Positions 9,215 to 20,754 are shown, numbered from the stretch's first letter. The stretch is DNA of 64,000 nucleotides from Nitrospirota bacterium (GCA_027021335.1 JALUUO010000005.1:1-64000), one strand, 5' to 3'. Notes: a model not told the origin generated them from the sequence alone. A program made the numbers and translations.

Positions 9215-11629
9215 CTATCTGTGCCTGCGCATACCTCGTCTACGACGCGTGGGCGCAGGTTCGTCGTCAACTTCTTCCACACAACCTGAATCCGCTGCAT
9301 CAATAGCGCCGTCACAGTCATTGTCCAGGCCGTCACTGCATGTGGGATCCTCAAACGGACCTTCTGTAGCACCCAGATTGACTGCTGGATTACTGTCATC
9401 GCAGTCACCGCCACATATGGTGTAACCGTCACCATCAGCGTCAAAGCCTTCATCTACATTACCGTCGCAGTTGTTGTCCTTGCCGTCACAGACTTCAGCA
9501 GCACCGGGATTAACACTTGCATCGGAATCATCACAATCAACTTCGCCACAATCTCCACCTTCAACAGCATAGCCGTCACCGTCATTATCCGTGCAGGTCA
9601 GTACACAGCTAGGATCAGCCAAGTCGGTTGCTCCGTCGCAGTCGTTATCCAGAGAGTCACTGCATGTAGGATCACCAACCGGGCCTTCTGTGCCTGGTGT
9701 ACCTGCAACACAGGTATCAACCGTAGAACCATTTACACAATCAAGAGTACCGGTTGAGGCACATTCACCAACACCACAAGTGGTATCAACAGGAACATAG
9801 TCTTCATCTGCTGTACCGTCACAGTCATCATCCAGACCGTCACAGGTAGAGTCATCGGCAGCCGGCGTACCAGGAGTACATGTATCGCTTTCTACTCCGT
9901 TGACACATGTTGTAACACCAGTTGCAGCACATTCACCAACACCACAAGTGGTATCAACAGAGACATAACCGTCATCAGCTGTGCCGCTACAGTTATTGTC
10001 TACGCCGTCACACTGGGAATCATCAGCTCCCGGATTGATCGCAGCATTATTGTCATCACAATCATCTGTTTCCGCACAGTATCCATCACCGTCATTATCC
10101 GTGCAAACACCTACACAATCTGAATCCGCAGTATCGGTTGAACCATCACAATCATTATCCAGTCCGTCACTGCATGTAGGATCACCAACCGGGCCTTCTG
10201 TGCCTGGTGTACCTTCAACACAGGTATCAACCGTAGAACCATTTACACAATCAAGAGTACCGGTTGAGGCACATTCACCAACACCACAAGTCGTAGACGG
10301 AGCAACATATCCCTCATCAGCTGTACCGTTACAGTTATTGTCCACACCGTCACAGGTTGCGTCGCTGGCGGCAGGGTTGATTGCAGCATTATTGTCATCG
10401 CAGTCACCTGATGTGGCGGTCAGCTCTGCAGCAACATAGTTGCCGGCAGGCCTTGCGCACTGTACAGTGATCGCGCCGCTTGAGTAACCGTCACCATCCA
10501 GATCGGCATACCAGGTCTGTCCCGGAAATTCCAAAGGATCGTTATCATTACAGTCATCGGTTTCAGCACAGAAGCCATCGCCATCATTATCTGTACATGT
10601 AACCGTGGTTACCGTCAACTGCCTGTTATCAAGTCCCCAATTCGTGGCATTTGGTCCCCACATCTCTAGATTACCGGCAGCAGTGGTATTCTCAGCGTAC
10701 GAATTCCAGCCCCAGTCTCCATCTTCCAGCGTAACCGTAATATCAAAGTGGTTAACCGCTGTGTTGGCTGGTGTATCGTTATAATCACACGCATCAAGAA
10801 CAGTGCCGGATAAAAGGAGAGTCGGGTTGGTATAGTTAACACATGTACGCACCAGAGGAGCATGGGCGGTTATTCCACCGTTGCTGCCTGCAGTCGGCTC
10901 CAGTACGGTAATTCTGAACGTAACATCGCTTGTATCAAATGTTGCCAAATTAGCCGGAGTATTAGAAATAACTATAGGAGGCATCCTTTGCGCACCGACC
11001 CAGACAGGCAGATTTGCAACTGTTTTCCATTCTTTCATACCGCCGGTGCCATTACCGGCATTAGTAGTATTTGCAACAGCGTCAGAGTCTATATTGTACA
11101 GATTAGTAAACGGGGCGGCACCGGGATCTGTCCTTGAACCGCTTCCAGGCGCAAAGACTGTTCCTTCCATCCACACACCCATGTAGTAACTTCTGTAAGC
11201 CGTACGGCAGAGAAGATATATGGGTGTGTCATGGGTGATAGCACCACTTTCAAGCAGAGCTCCTATCATTGCCCTTACTTCTAGGAATTCCTCAGGAGCC
11301 CCTGTACCGTTATTTAGAGTATTCCAGTACGGTATGTTGAAGGGCAACCTTGTTATTGACTCTCCAAGGGAATTAGTCTGGTTTACCGTCCACATCGGCG
11401 TACCCCTTAGAGCATCAGCGTCAGTACACGCACTTCCGACCCATGGCGGTTGACATCCATAATACTCATCCACTGAGCGCACATCAAACATGACCGCTTT
11501 AGGGTTTGCCACCAGGGCATTGTAAGTGTCAATGGCAGAGACGTTTGTAAGGGCCTGCGCCGACTGTCCCCACAACAAAAGCAAGCCTACAAGCGCCAAA
11601 AACGTTGTTGACAATTTTCCCATTCTCAT
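9215..11629 (-). CDS. Secreted rhodanese-like domain protein with MopE-like Cys/Asp-rich metal-binding repeats
   Basis: Signal peptide; rhodanese region VMFDVRSVDEYYG...IYLLCRTAYRS; repeated CTDNDGDGYCAETDDCDDNNAAINPGA...CDGVDNNCNGTADEGY and TCSDGLDNDCDGATD units; Arg-rich C-terminus RRRRGMRRHR. Confidence 0.85.
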   Translation of the reverse strand: MRMGKLSTTFLALVGLLLLWGQSAQALTNVSAIDTYNALVANPKAVMFDVRSVDEYYGCQPPWVGSACTDADALRGTPMWTVNQTNSLGESITRLPFNIPYWNTLNNGTGAPEEFLEVRAMIGALLESGAITHDTPIYLLCRTAYRSYYMGVWMEGTVFAPGSGSRTDPGAAPFTNLYNIDSDAVANTTNAGNGTGGMKEWKTVANLPVWVGAQRMPPIVISNTPANLATFDTSDVTFRITVLEPTAGSNGGITAHAPLVRTCVNYTNPTLLLSGTVLDACDYNDTPANTAVNHFDITVTLEDGDWGWNSYAENTTAAGNLEMWGPNATNWGLDNRQLTVTTVTCTDNDGDGFCAETDDCNDNDPLEFPGQTWYADLDGDGYSSGAITVQCARPAGNYVAAELTATSGDCDDNNAAINPAASDATCDGVDNNCNGTADEGYVAPSTTCGVGECASTGTLDCVNGSTVDTCVEGTPGTEGPVGDPTCSDGLDNDCDGSTDTADSDCVGVCTDNDGDGYCAETDDCDDNNAAINPGADDSQCDGVDNNCSGTADDGYVSVDTTCGVGECAATGVTTCVNGVESDTCTPGTPAADDSTCDGLDDDCDGTADEDYVPVDTTCGVGECASTGTLDCVNGSTVDTCVAGTPGTEGPVGDPTCSDSLDNDCDGATDLADPSCVLTCTDNDGDGYAVEGGDCGEVDCDDSDASVNPGAAEVCDGKDNNCDGNVDEGFDADGDGYTICGGDCDDSNPAVNLGATEGPFEDPTCSDGLDNDCDGAIDAADSGCVEEVDDEPAPTRRRRGMRRHR
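9656..10290 (-). repeat. Intragenic near-identical direct duplication (copies 9656-9780 and 10166-10290)
   Basis: About 125-bp copies beginning gtcactgcatgtaggatcaccaaccgggccttctg and ending caccaacaccacaag; one substitution seen by eye. Confidence 0.85.
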
Positions 11630-11678
11630 AATAATTTAACCTCCGGTGTAAAAATTTTAGGTTGTAACTGGTTTGGTA

Positions 11679-11757
11679 ACGGTTTGTTCAAGTAAGCCGG
11701 AAGAGGTTTTCGGGGTTCTACCCGAATCGCCCCCGCCTCCTTTATAAGATAAACCGT
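11679..11757 (-). ncRNA. Candidate structured 5' leader / cis-regulatory RNA
   Basis: Closing helix ACGGTTT/AAACCGT enclosing GAGG-CGGGG...CCCCG-AAAA-CCTC stem, in the untranslated region between the sigma54 promoter and the rhodanese-MopE start. Confidence 0.35.
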
Positions 11758-12041
11758 CAGGTTAACTTCAGTGTTTAAACTTTCCTTTTTAACTTGAGTA
11801 AAAAACATTTAAGTAGCTTAATTTTTAATCGCCTTTACTACGTTATCACCTCCTTGCTTGAATAGTTGGCATTTGTTAAAACATCACATTTATCAGATCG
11901 TTAAAAATACTTAAAATTTACTTTTTTAATAATATTTTTTAATAATAACATTAAATCTAAATATCAGTCAAATGCTCACCAGCGCCAAGTGCGAAAGTAT
12001 TTTAAACCAAATTTAAATGCCATAAATGCCACAATAATACA

Positions 12042-12058
12042 AGCAACACCCGTGCCAA
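12042..12058 (-). promoter_or_regulatory. Sigma54 (RpoN) promoter upstream of rhodanese-MopE gene
   Basis: Reverse strand TTGGCACGGGTGTTGCT, exact match to TTGGCAC-N5-TTGCW. Confidence 0.8.
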
Positions 12059-12111
12059 CCATGTAACATATTGATATATAAGTTTTTTATCAAACTTAAT
12101 ATTTTAAAAAC

Positions 12112-12403
12112 ACAAAAAGTGTAAATTTTTCCGACAGCTACTTTAATTAAATATTTATTCTTATAAAACAATATATTACAGGAACAACATAAAAAAGATG
12201 CTTAATAAATAGGCAATATTTTGTGATATTCAAAGAAATACAACAAAAAAAGTGTAAAAAAAACTGACATAAAATTTTTATTATTATTTATTCTTATAAA
12301 ACAATAAGTTGCAAAAACAGGTCTTCTGACTTGCCTAAAAAATAGACATTTTGCAGTGAACTCAAGTAAAACATAGACAAAAAATCGTAAAATTTTCCAA
12401 CAG
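12112..12403. repeat. Three diverged, about 131-bp spaced direct repeats carrying enhancer-like motifs
   Basis: acaaaaa(n)gtgtaaa...gaca at 12112, 12243 and acaaaaaatcgtaaaattttccaacag at 12377; identical 21-mer atttattcttataaaacaata at 12153 and 12286. Confidence 0.65.
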
Positions 12404-12488
12404 TTTTATTCTTGCGGCATCTGGGTACCAACCAGATATAAAAAAATGGCCGCTATAAAAACAAAGTTATCCTTGTCCTTAAATACTA

Positions 12489-15400
12489 GTGGTGAATAAT
12501 CTATCAAATCGGAATGAAACCTGGCAGTTCGCCATTGACCGGGGCGGCACATTTACCGATATTATCGGCATTTCTTCTGAAGGCAACCTTCATACGATAA
12601 AATTGCTATCAAAATCAAACCAATATGAAGACGCTGTTGTGGAGGGCATAAGACGGGTGCTTGGTATCACACCGGAAGATTCAATTCCCCAGGAAAGGGT
12701 CAAGAGTATTCGCATGGGCACTACCGTGGCCACAAACGCGCTTCTTGAACGTAAAGGCGAACCACCGGCTCTTCTTATCACCCGTGGATTCAGGGATTTA
12801 ATCGAGATAGGTCACCAGGCAAGACCGGATCTATTCTCAATTATTATTAAAAAACCCAAAATGCTTTACTGCAAGGTCATCGAAGTAACGGAACGTATCG
12901 GAGCCGATGGAAGCATAATCACTCCTCTGGATGAAGATGCTGTTTACTCCAAACTTATCCGCCTTAAAGATGCAGGCATCACGTCTGTGTCCATAGCGCT
13001 CATTCATGCATGGAAAAACCCGGTTCATGAAAAGGCCATTGCCGCTGCTGCAAGAAAGCTCGGCTTTTTTACTCAAGTCTCGGTCTCTTACGAAATAATG
13101 CCTGTTATAAATATGCTCGGCCGGAGCCAGACTACCCTTGTTGATGCATACTTGAGCCCGGTTCTAAAAACGTATGTTGATCTTGTTCGTAAATCCACCG
13201 GAGATATCAGGCTTCAGTTTATGCAGAGTTCAGGCGGACTTACAGAGGCACACAGGTTTACCGGAAAAGACGCGATTATTTCCGGCCCGGCCGGAGGCGT
13301 CGTGGGTTGTGCTGCCATAGCCGAAGCTCACAGAATAAAAGAGGTAATAGGATTTGACATGGGCGGCACATCTACCGATGTATGCCGCTACGACGGATAT
13401 TTCGAGCGCGTATTCGAGAACACCACCGGCGGAATATCCTTTCAGGCTCCCATGTTGAACGTGGTGACGGTTGCCGCGGGCGGCGGCTCTATTGCCTGGT
13501 TTGACGGCAGGAAACTAAACGTGGGGCCGGAATCCGCCGGTGCAGACCCTGGCCCGGCCTGCTATGGCCTTGGCGGTCCGCTGACACTTACAGATGCTAA
13601 CCTGATTGCTGGAAGGCTGCTGCCTGAGCACTTTCCAAAAGAGTTCGGCCCTGGCGGAAATCAGCCCCTTCAGGTTGATGCGGCTCGGCGTAGGTTCGAG
13701 GAGATAACAGGCGAAATCAACCAAGCGCTTACCGAATCAATGAATCCTGAGTCTGTTGCGCTCGGATTCATACGAATCGCCAATGAAAAAATGTGCCGCC
13801 CAATAAAGCAGATTTCGATTTCCAGGGGCCTGGATATCCGAAATCACGCTTTAATCTGCTTTGGCGGAGCTGGCGGACAGCACGCATGCGCTATTGCAAA
13901 AATACTCGGAATCCGCAAGATACTTATCCATCCACTGGCAGGGCTTCTCTCCGCATATGGCATAGCAACAGCTGACCAGATCAGAACCGCTTCCGAATCA
14001 GTGCTTGAAATTCTAACCCCGGACTCACTTGCAAGGATACAAAAGCGATTTGATGAGTTGGCTGAACCACTTAAAATCGAGCTTAAAAAATTTGGAGTAC
14101 CGCCCCGGGAGATAAAAGCCAGAAAAAGCCTGGATCTGCGCCCGCTTGGAACTGACAGCGCTTTGAACATATTCTGTGGAGAGACTTCAGAAAGTGAAAA
14201 AAAACCGGCAAAGGATAGAGAGAGCTTTTATAAAACAGATGAAAAGCACCTTGGTGAAATTATAGAGAGTTTTCATAAAACACATAAAAGATATTTCGGT
14301 TTTGTTCCGGATAACGTGCCGGTGGAGGCGGTAACCCTCCGGGTCGAAGTTATAGGAGGCTCCGGCCTGATAAAGCGGATTAAAAAAACTGCTGCCGGGG
14401 CCACCGCACAATCTGCCGCTGAGCCATTAAAAATATGCCGGACCTGGTTTGAAGAGGGATTGCTGGACACACCTGTCTACCTACGGAAAGACCTGCCGCC
14501 GGCAGTCAAAGTCAAAGGCCCGGCCATGGTTGTCGAGGCGTATTCGACTATTGTTGTGGAACCGGAGTTCGAATTTTTCTTGGAAAAGGAAACCGGAGTT
14601 CTGATCATCGAGCCTATAGTGAAAAATCCGACCAAATTTAAACATGGTTTAAACGGGGTAAAATGTGACCCGGTTATGCTAGAGGTCTTCAATAATCTTT
14701 TTATGAGTGTCGCCGAACAGATGGGAACTACTCTTGCACAAACAGCTCATTCAACCAATATAAAAGAACGTCTCGATTTCTCCTGTGCAGTATTTGATTC
14801 GAAGGGAAATCTTGTCGCCAACGCACCCCACATACCCGTACACCTGGGCGCTATGGGAGAATCGGTTAAGGCGGTTATCGCCGAACGCACAGGCCGTATG
14901 CAGCCCGGTGATGTCTACGTGACAAACAATCCGTACAAGGGAGGTTCCCACCTGCCGGATATTACCGTTATTTCTCCGGTCTTCGACATACACGGCCAAC
15001 TTAACTTCTTTACAGCCAGTCGTGGACATCACGCTGATATCGGTGGGATATCTCCGGGATCCATGCCGCCTGGAGCCAGACTTCTTGAGGAAGAGGGAGT
15101 GGTGTTGGACAACAAGCTTCTGGTGCGGGATGGAAAATTCAACGAACGGGAAATACGTAGCATACTGTCTTCCGGTCCTTACCCGGCCCGCAATATTGAT
15201 GAACGCATTTCAGACCTTAGAAGCCAGGTAGCGGCAAATCAGGCAGGCATCCGGGAGCTGACAACCCTTATAAAAAATTACGGGATCGGCACAGTTCAAG
15301 CATATATGTTGTATATCCGGCAGAACGCCGCACAGGCCATGGGAGATGCTCTTCTGGAGTTTGTTCGGGATCAACCGGTTTTCGAGTCGTCATTTGAAGA

Positions 15401-16238
15401 TTCTCTGGATAACGGAGAGGCGGTAAAGGTACGTATTAGGATTGAGCGCGGCGGTAAAGCTTCCGGGGGTCTTCCAGCAGCAGTAGTGGACTTCACCGGC
15501 ACCGCCCCTCAGCTTGACGGAAATCTAAACGCACCGCTCGCTGTTACAAGGTCGGCCGTGCTTTACGTATTTCGAACTCTTATCCACCGGGATATACCGC
15601 TTAATGAGGGTTGCATGCAGCCGATCAAGCTTATCGTACCGGATGGATGCCTGCTTAACCCCAGGCACGGAGCTGCGGTGGGCGGCGGTAATGTAGAGAC
15701 ATCGCAGCGTATAGTCGACGTGCTTTACGGAGCCCTTGGAGTTGCCGCTGCGTCGCAAGGCACAATGAACAATTTTTTATTTGGCAAAACAGACGGAAGC
15801 GGCCGGCAGTACTACGAAACCATAGGCGGCGGCTCAGGAGCCGTAGAAGGGAATGCGGGAGCCTCGGCAGTCCAGGTGCATATGACCAACACACGCATCA
15901 CCGACCCGGAGGTTCTCGAACACCGGTATCCGGAGGTACTCATTGAACGTTTCGAAATAAGAAGAGGCTCTGGAGGTGCCGGGAGGTACCGGGGCGGAGA
16001 CGGCGTTATTCGATCAATCCGCTTTTTAAAGCCCAGGGAGGTAACAATACTTTCGCAACGGAGAGTCAGCCGGCCTTACGGCCTCAAAGGTGGAAGTGCC
16101 GGACAAAAAGGGCAGAACCTTCTTGTCAAAACTGACGGCACCATCCGGAAACTGGGCGGTAAAACCACGCTAAAAATACAGGCCGGAGAAACTGTGGTGA
16201 TAAAAACACCCGGCGGTGGTGGCTTTGGGAAAACATGA
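12489..16238 (+). CDS. Fused hydantoinase/5-oxoprolinase (HyuA-HyuB type)
   Basis: [18 protein letters not shown], and the HyuB-like half [27 protein letters not shown]; ends GGGGFG; GTG start. Confidence 0.9.
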   Translation: MVNNLSNRNETWQFAIDRGGTFTDIIGISSEGNLHTIKLLSKSNQYEDAVVEGIRRVLGITPEDSIPQERVKSIRMGTTVATNALLERKGEPPALLITRGFRDLIEIGHQARPDLFSIIIKKPKMLYCKVIEVTERIGADGSIITPLDEDAVYSKLIRLKDAGITSVSIALIHAWKNPVHEKAIAAAARKLGFFTQVSVSYEIMPVINMLGRSQTTLVDAYLSPVLKTYVDLVRKSTGDIRLQFMQSSGGLTEAHRFTGKDAIISGPAGGVVGCAAIAEAHRIKEVIGFDMGGTSTDVCRYDGYFERVFENTTGGISFQAPMLNVVTVAAGGGSIAWFDGRKLNVGPESAGADPGPACYGLGGPLTLTDANLIAGRLLPEHFPKEFGPGGNQPLQVDAARRRFEEITGEINQALTESMNPESVALGFIRIANEKMCRPIKQISISRGLDIRNHALICFGGAGGQHACAIAKILGIRKILIHPLAGLLSAYGIATADQIRTASESVLEILTPDSLARIQKRFDELAEPLKIELKKFGVPPREIKARKSLDLRPLGTDSALNIFCGETSESEKKPAKDRESFYKTDEKHLGEIIESFHKTHKRYFGFVPDNVPVEAVTLRVEVIGGSGLIKRIKKTAAGATAQSAAEPLKICRTWFEEGLLDTPVYLRKDLPPAVKVKGPAMVVEAYSTIVVEPEFEFFLEKETGVLIIEPIVKNPTKFKHGLNGVKCDPVMLEVFNNLFMSVAEQMGTTLAQTAHSTNIKERLDFSCAVFDSKGNLVANAPHIPVHLGAMGESVKAVIAERTGRMQPGDVYVTNNPYKGGSHLPDITVISPVFDIHGQLNFFTASRGHHADIGGISPGSMPPGARLLEEEGVVLDNKLLVRDGKFNEREIRSILSSGPYPARNIDERISDLRSQVAANQAGIRELTTLIKNYGIGTVQAYMLYIRQNAAQAMGDALLEFVRDQPVFESSFEDSLDNGEAVKVRIRIERGGKASGGLPAAVVDFTGTAPQLDGNLNAPLAVTRSAVLYVFRTLIHRDIPLNEGCMQPIKLIVPDGCLLNPRHGAAVGGGNVETSQRIVDVLYGALGVAAASQGTMNNFLFGKTDGSGRQYYETIGGGSGAVEGNAGASAVQVHMTNTRITDPEVLEHRYPEVLIERFEIRRGSGGAGRYRGGDGVIRSIRFLKPREVTILSQRRVSRPYGLKGGSAGQKGQNLLVKTDGTIRKLGGKTTLKIQAGETVVIKTPGGGGFGKT

Positions 16239-16306
16239 AAAAATATAAAAAGTTTAAAACCCTTCTAAAATTCTAAAAACAGACTAAACGATCTGCCGCA
16301 TTTCAT

Positions 16307-17704
16307 TCAGGTCTGCTCAAACCTGCCGGGTTTTGTGATATTAAACAGCAGTTTCTCCGCAGTGCCGTAGGCGTTTGTTACACAATCGTTCAACGAGACA
16401 CCTTTATAGGCATTTCCGGTAAGTATCAGTCCCGGATACTTTTTAATAAGCGTTTTTTCTATCTCTTCAAGACAAGCTGCATGCCCGACCACGTATTGAG
16501 GGATAGCCTTTTCATGGCGGTAAACCCTGGCGAAGTCCGGATCAGCATCCAGGTTCATAATATCCTTGAGTTCAGCCCTTACAAGATCAATAACCTGTTC
16601 GTCCGGCAACATTGCAAGGTTTGAGTTCCTTGCTCCACCCACCATGCTTCTAAGCAGCACATACCCTTCCGGCGCTCTGTTTGGAAATATACTCGTCTCC
16701 CAAAGTGTACCCAGCACTTTCCTGTTTTCTTTTGACGGTATCAGGAAACCAAAACCATCCAGGTCATGGCGCATCTTATCCTTCCGGTAAGCAAGAGAAC
16801 ATACCGACACAGGCGGGTAAGGTATTTCAACAAGCATATGCGATATTTCAGGAGCGATGTCCCGCAAAATTTCGGCTTGGGCATGTGCGGGAGCCGCCAA
16901 TATGACTTGATCGGCCTCTTCGCTATAACCATTCGCGGTATGAACTGCATATCGTTCTTTGCTGCGAGAAATAGAGGCGACTGGCATAGATATCTTAAGC
17001 CTGTCACCCAATCTTATAGCCAGAGCAGATATCAAAACCTGCATTCCGTCAGCAAAGGATGTAAGCTTTCCTCCTGGTGCTGCGCTTGGCTTGTCCGTTT
17101 TTTTTTCTTTTTTCGCTTTGGCTTGAAGTTTTATAAGCCCTTTTATAAGACTGCCGTACTGCGCCTCGATTTCATGTATGCGGGGAAAACAGCTTTTAAG
17201 GCTGAGTTTTGTCGCATCTCCGGCATATATACCGCTGGCCATCGGATCTATCAGTTTTTCAAAGGCCTCGCGGCCAAGCCTTCTGGTTGCAAACTCGGCA
17301 AGTGTTTCATCGCTTTTTTTGCCCAGGGGCGCAAATATCTCATACAAAATACGCAAACGTCCCGGCAGACTAAGGAGGCTGGATTTAAAAAAGTCAGGCG
17401 GAGATTCAGGCAACCTCTGCAATCTGCCCTCGGAGTAGATATAACGCTTTCTGGATGTATCAAAACTTCTAAGAAGACTAAGCTCAAGGCCGGATGAAAG
17501 TTCCAGTGTTTTTGGCTTATTATCCAGAAACCCCGGAACTCCGCTTTCGCATAAAAACCCTTCCGGTGTTTTATCTGTACGAATTTTTCCTCCGGGTCGT
17601 TCGGAAGATTCATATACCATCAACTCCAGGCCGGGGTCGCGCTCAAGCAAGGCATAAGCCGTGCTAAGCCCTGAAATTCCGGCTCCTACGATAATAATCT
17701 TCAA
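16307..17704 (-). CDS. hemY: Protoporphyrinogen/coproporphyrinogen oxidase (HemG/HemY family)
   Basis: N-terminal FAD motif IIVGAGISGLSTAYALLERD; YESSERPGGKIRTDKTPEGFLCESGVPGF; adjacent to hemE. Confidence 0.88.
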   Translation of the reverse strand: MKIIIVGAGISGLSTAYALLERDPGLELMVYESSERPGGKIRTDKTPEGFLCESGVPGFLDNKPKTLELSSGLELSLLRSFDTSRKRYIYSEGRLQRLPESPPDFFKSSLLSLPGRLRILYEIFAPLGKKSDETLAEFATRRLGREAFEKLIDPMASGIYAGDATKLSLKSCFPRIHEIEAQYGSLIKGLIKLQAKAKKEKKTDKPSAAPGGKLTSFADGMQVLISALAIRLGDRLKISMPVASISRSKERYAVHTANGYSEEADQVILAAPAHAQAEILRDIAPEISHMLVEIPYPPVSVCSLAYRKDKMRHDLDGFGFLIPSKENRKVLGTLWETSIFPNRAPEGYVLLRSMVGGARNSNLAMLPDEQVIDLVRAELKDIMNLDADPDFARVYRHEKAIPQYVVGHAACLEEIEKTLIKKYPGLILTGNAYKGVSLNDCVTNAYGTAEKLLFNITKPGRFEQT

Positions 17705-17724
17705 CTATTGCCGTCCGGTTTTTC

Positions 17725-18768
17725 CTAAGCCCCTTTTTTCCGGCTCATCTTATGCACCATTTCGACAAGAGCGATAGCATTTTCACGAGGCGTTGCCGGC
17801 AAAATACCATGGCCGAGATTAAATATATGTCCGGGTTGTCCACCAGCCTTCTTCAGAATATCCCGAACCCTCTTTTTTAATTCATCCTGAGGAAGAAACA
17901 AAGTACAGGGGTCTAGATTTCCCTGAACCGCCACCTTGTTACCAAGCTGCTGCCAGGCAGTGTCAAGATCATGCCGCCAGTCCAGGCCGATAACCGTGGA
18001 ACCGGCTTTTTGCATGAGATCCAGTATAGTGGCGCTACCGTTTATGTAGTATATTACCGGCACCTTAGGGTGTTTTTTCTTAACATAGGATATCGCCTTC
18101 TTGATATATGGAAGAGCGTATCTGCTGTAGTCCTTGCGGGATAAAAGACCAGCCCATGTATCGAAAAACTGCACAGCCTGCACACCGGCCCTTATCTGGG
18201 CATCGGCGTAAACCGAGATGGTTTCAGTGATCTTTTCCATGAGCGCAGTGAAGATATGCGGCGCCTGGAACATCAGCCTTTTGGCTCCGGAGTAGTCCTT
18301 GGAGGTTTCTCCCTCGATCATATAGCAAGCCAGGGTAAAAGGAGCTCCGCAAAATCCTATAAGCGGCACCTTCCCCTCGAGTTCACCTCTTAAAATCCGT
18401 ATAGATTCAAGCACAAAAGGCAGATCGTCTTCAGGATCAGGCACACCCAGTCTCTCTACAGCCTGCATGGATGTTACCGGTGGATCCAAGACCGGCCCCT
18501 TGCCTTTAATGAACTGAAGCTTCATGCCCATTTTCTCCACGGGCGTAAGGATATCCGAAAACAGAATCGCGGCATCAACGTCAAGAATTCTAACAGGCTG
18601 TAACGTGACATCAACAGTGAGGTCCGGGGTTTTGCATACAGTCAGAAAGTCGGCGGTTTTCTGTATGTCCCGGTACTCCTGCAGATACCTGCCTGCCTGA
18701 CGCATAATCCATACAGGGGTATAGTCTGTCTCCTGCATGCGGCATGCTTTTAAAAACTGGTCATTCAT
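17725..18768 (-). CDS. hemE: Uroporphyrinogen decarboxylase
   Basis: PVWIMRQAGRYLQEYR signature; GFCGAPFTLACYMIEG; FNLGHGILPATP. Confidence 0.96.
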   Translation of the reverse strand: MNDQFLKACRMQETDYTPVWIMRQAGRYLQEYRDIQKTADFLTVCKTPDLTVDVTLQPVRILDVDAAILFSDILTPVEKMGMKLQFIKGKGPVLDPPVTSMQAVERLGVPDPEDDLPFVLESIRILRGELEGKVPLIGFCGAPFTLACYMIEGETSKDYSGAKRLMFQAPHIFTALMEKITETISVYADAQIRAGVQAVQFFDTWAGLLSRKDYSRYALPYIKKAISYVKKKHPKVPVIYYINGSATILDLMQKAGSTVIGLDWRHDLDTAWQQLGNKVAVQGNLDPCTLFLPQDELKKRVRDILKKAGGQPGHIFNLGHGILPATPRENAIALVEMVHKMSRKKGA

Positions 18769-18785
18769 TATATAAAACCTCCAAT

Positions 18786-19883
18786 TTATACTATTTTCAT
18801 CTTTTTTGGAATATAACTACAAAACGGCTCTTCAGACATATAATCTCCGGTCATAGCATACGCCCGTGCCCTGCAGCCGCCGCAGACGTTTACGTATTCG
18901 CATGAACCACACCTGCCTGTGTAGCTTTTGAAGTTCCTAAGGTCTTTAAAAAGTTTCGAGTTCTCCCATATCTCCTTAAATGACTGCTTACGAATATTAC
19001 CAGCCGGCTTTGGAAAGTAACTGCACGGAAGCAGGTAACCATCCACATCTATCAGAGCGATTACCTGGCCGGCAAGACATCCCTTGGATCCGCCGGTCGA
19101 GAACTTCAGAGTGCGTTTTTCGACTTTATTCTCCTCCTGTCTGTTTCTTTGAAGAACGACCCTGTAATAGTGCGGTGCACAGGTGGGGCGTACCAGCATA
19201 TCCTTTTCATTTCGCTCCATCTCGTAGTGCCAGTCCAGAATTACATCGTAGTCTTCCTTCGAAATGAGCTCTTCCATTATATCCTCACCCCTGCCGGTGG
19301 GAACTATCATAAACATATACCAGGCGGTAGCTCCCAACTCCTTGGCAAAACGGGCCAGCTTTGGGATCTCGGACTGGTTTCTTTTTGTGAACGAGGAGTT
19401 TATAAGAAACTCTATACCGTGTTTTTTAAAAAGATGCGCGGCACGGACAGCACCTGCAAAAGCGCCCTTCTGTGCCCTAAAATTATCATGAACTTCTTCG
19501 GTTGAGCCGTCAAAACTCAAAGAACATATTCTTATACCGGAGTTTTTTATCTTCTCACAAATATCATCCGTCACCAGCATACCGTTTGTTGCCATACACA
19601 TCCTAAAGCCCAGATCTGTGCCATACCTCGCTATTTCAAATACGTCGGTTCGAAGCAGAGGCTCTCCGCCTGACAACACAATTACAGGCTTTGCATAACC
19701 GGCAATATCCTCAAGCACCTTAAATGCCTCTTCTGTGGTAAAGCCTTGATGTTTATCCGTAATAAGTGATGATGACCGGCAGTGAACGCATTTGAGATTA
19801 CAACGTCGGGTAATTTCCCAGGCTATCCACTTAGGCACAAATTCCACTATGGTCTCTCCTGTCAATTTTGTATACACTTCCAT
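18786..19883 (-). CDS. Radical SAM/SPASM protein, AhbD/NirJ-like (heme biosynthesis family)
   Basis: [28 protein letters not shown]-terminal SPASM CLAGQ...CSYFP...[31 protein letters not shown]; next to hemE/hemY. Confidence 0.82.
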   Translation of the reverse strand: MEVYTKLTGETIVEFVPKWIAWEITRRCNLKCVHCRSSSLITDKHQGFTTEEAFKVLEDIAGYAKPVIVLSGGEPLLRTDVFEIARYGTDLGFRMCMATNGMLVTDDICEKIKNSGIRICSLSFDGSTEEVHDNFRAQKGAFAGAVRAAHLFKKHGIEFLINSSFTKRNQSEIPKLARFAKELGATAWYMFMIVPTGRGEDIMEELISKEDYDVILDWHYEMERNEKDMLVRPTCAPHYYRVVLQRNRQEENKVEKRTLKFSTGGSKGCLAGQVIALIDVDGYLLPCSYFPKPAGNIRKQSFKEIWENSKLFKDLRNFKSYTGRCGSCEYVNVCGGCRARAYAMTGDYMSEEPFCSYIPKKMKIV

Positions 19884-20754
19884 CAATTGTCTTGGCGAAT
19901 TTCTTCATCTCAGAAGCCGCATTGCTTATAGCCCCATAATGTTTAAACCATCCTCCACGGTTTATCGTCACTCCTATTGATATAGAAAGAAGCGCAAATT
20001 TTTTCTCGTTGCCGGCCCTGTCATGAGAAATTATATATCCGCTTTCCCTGTCCTCAGAGCTGTAAAAAGTAGGGATAATACAATCAAAATTATCCAGTAT
20101 CTCATGACATATCTTTTCCACTTTTGCAATATCCGTGCAAAAGACAAAATCGTCCCCACCGATATGTCCGACAAAGTAGTTGGCAGGGTCATGCTGTTTC
20201 ACAACATTGGTAATAAGCCTTGCCGTCATCCTTAGAGTCTCATCTCCGCAAGAAAATCCGTACTTATCATTAAATGGCTTAAAATGGTCGAGATCAGCAT
20301 AGGCAAGGGCAAAATCCAGGCCCGTATCAAGCCTAGCCTGCACCTCTCTTATAATGGGAGTATTGCCGGGCAGCATAGTGAGAGGATTTGTCTCGACAAC
20401 TCTTTTAGACCTGTAAATGCCAAGCCCAACGCGCACAGCAAGTTCATCCGAGCTGAAGGGAAAACGAATATAGTCATCCACTTGCAATTCATGCCAACTA
20501 CTACTTAGAGAATCATCTCTGCCAAGTAAGATCAAAATAGGAAGATTGCTGAACATGGGATCATCCCTGAGCATACGAACAAATTGCATGATACTCTCTT
20601 CGTATTTTGCCAGCAGAAGAGATGGAGGAGAGTTGTAAATACGATCTATGATACTACGGGGATTCTCAAATACCTGAAGGTTATAGTCTGAAAGGTTGCC
20701 CGCTATTGCAGCGTTCAGCTCCGCATCCGCTGAAAGAACCATAACGGTTTCCAT
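19831..20754 (-). CDS. Degenerate receiver plus GGDEF-domain protein
   Basis: [28 protein letters not shown] and GGDDFVF (GGDEF-like); start set at [10 protein letters not shown] after the upstream stop. Confidence 0.85.
   Translation of the reverse strand: METVMVLSADAELNAAIAGNLSDYNLQVFENPRSIIDRIYNSPPSLLLAKYEESIMQFVRMLRDDPMFSNLPILILLGRDDSLSSSWHELQVDDYIRFPFSSDELAVRVGLGIYRSKRVVETNPLTMLPGNTPIIREVQARLDTGLDFALAYADLDHFKPFNDKYGFSCGDETLRMTARLITNVVKQHDPANYFVGHIGGDDFVFCTDIAKVEKICHEILDNFDCIIPTFYSSEDRESGYIISHDRAGNEKKFALLSISIGVTINRGGWFKHYGAISNAASEMKKFAKTIDGSVYKIDRRDHSGICA

Noticed and set aside
9981-10439. 152-aa plus-strand repeat ORF
   Set aside because: Antisense reading of MopE-like repeats (Ser/Pro-rich artefact).
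11626-11808. 60-aa ORF upstream of the rhodanese-MopE gene
   Set aside because: No RBS or domain; lies in the structured leader region and overlaps the real start.
12112-12403. CRISPR array
   Set aside because: Repeats are about 131 bp apart, diverged, only three units, no cas genes; better explained as enhancer-type repeats.
16766-17497. 243-aa plus-strand ORF opposite hemY
   Set aside because: Antisense shadow of a well-supported FAD oxidoreductase; no recognisable domain or RBS.
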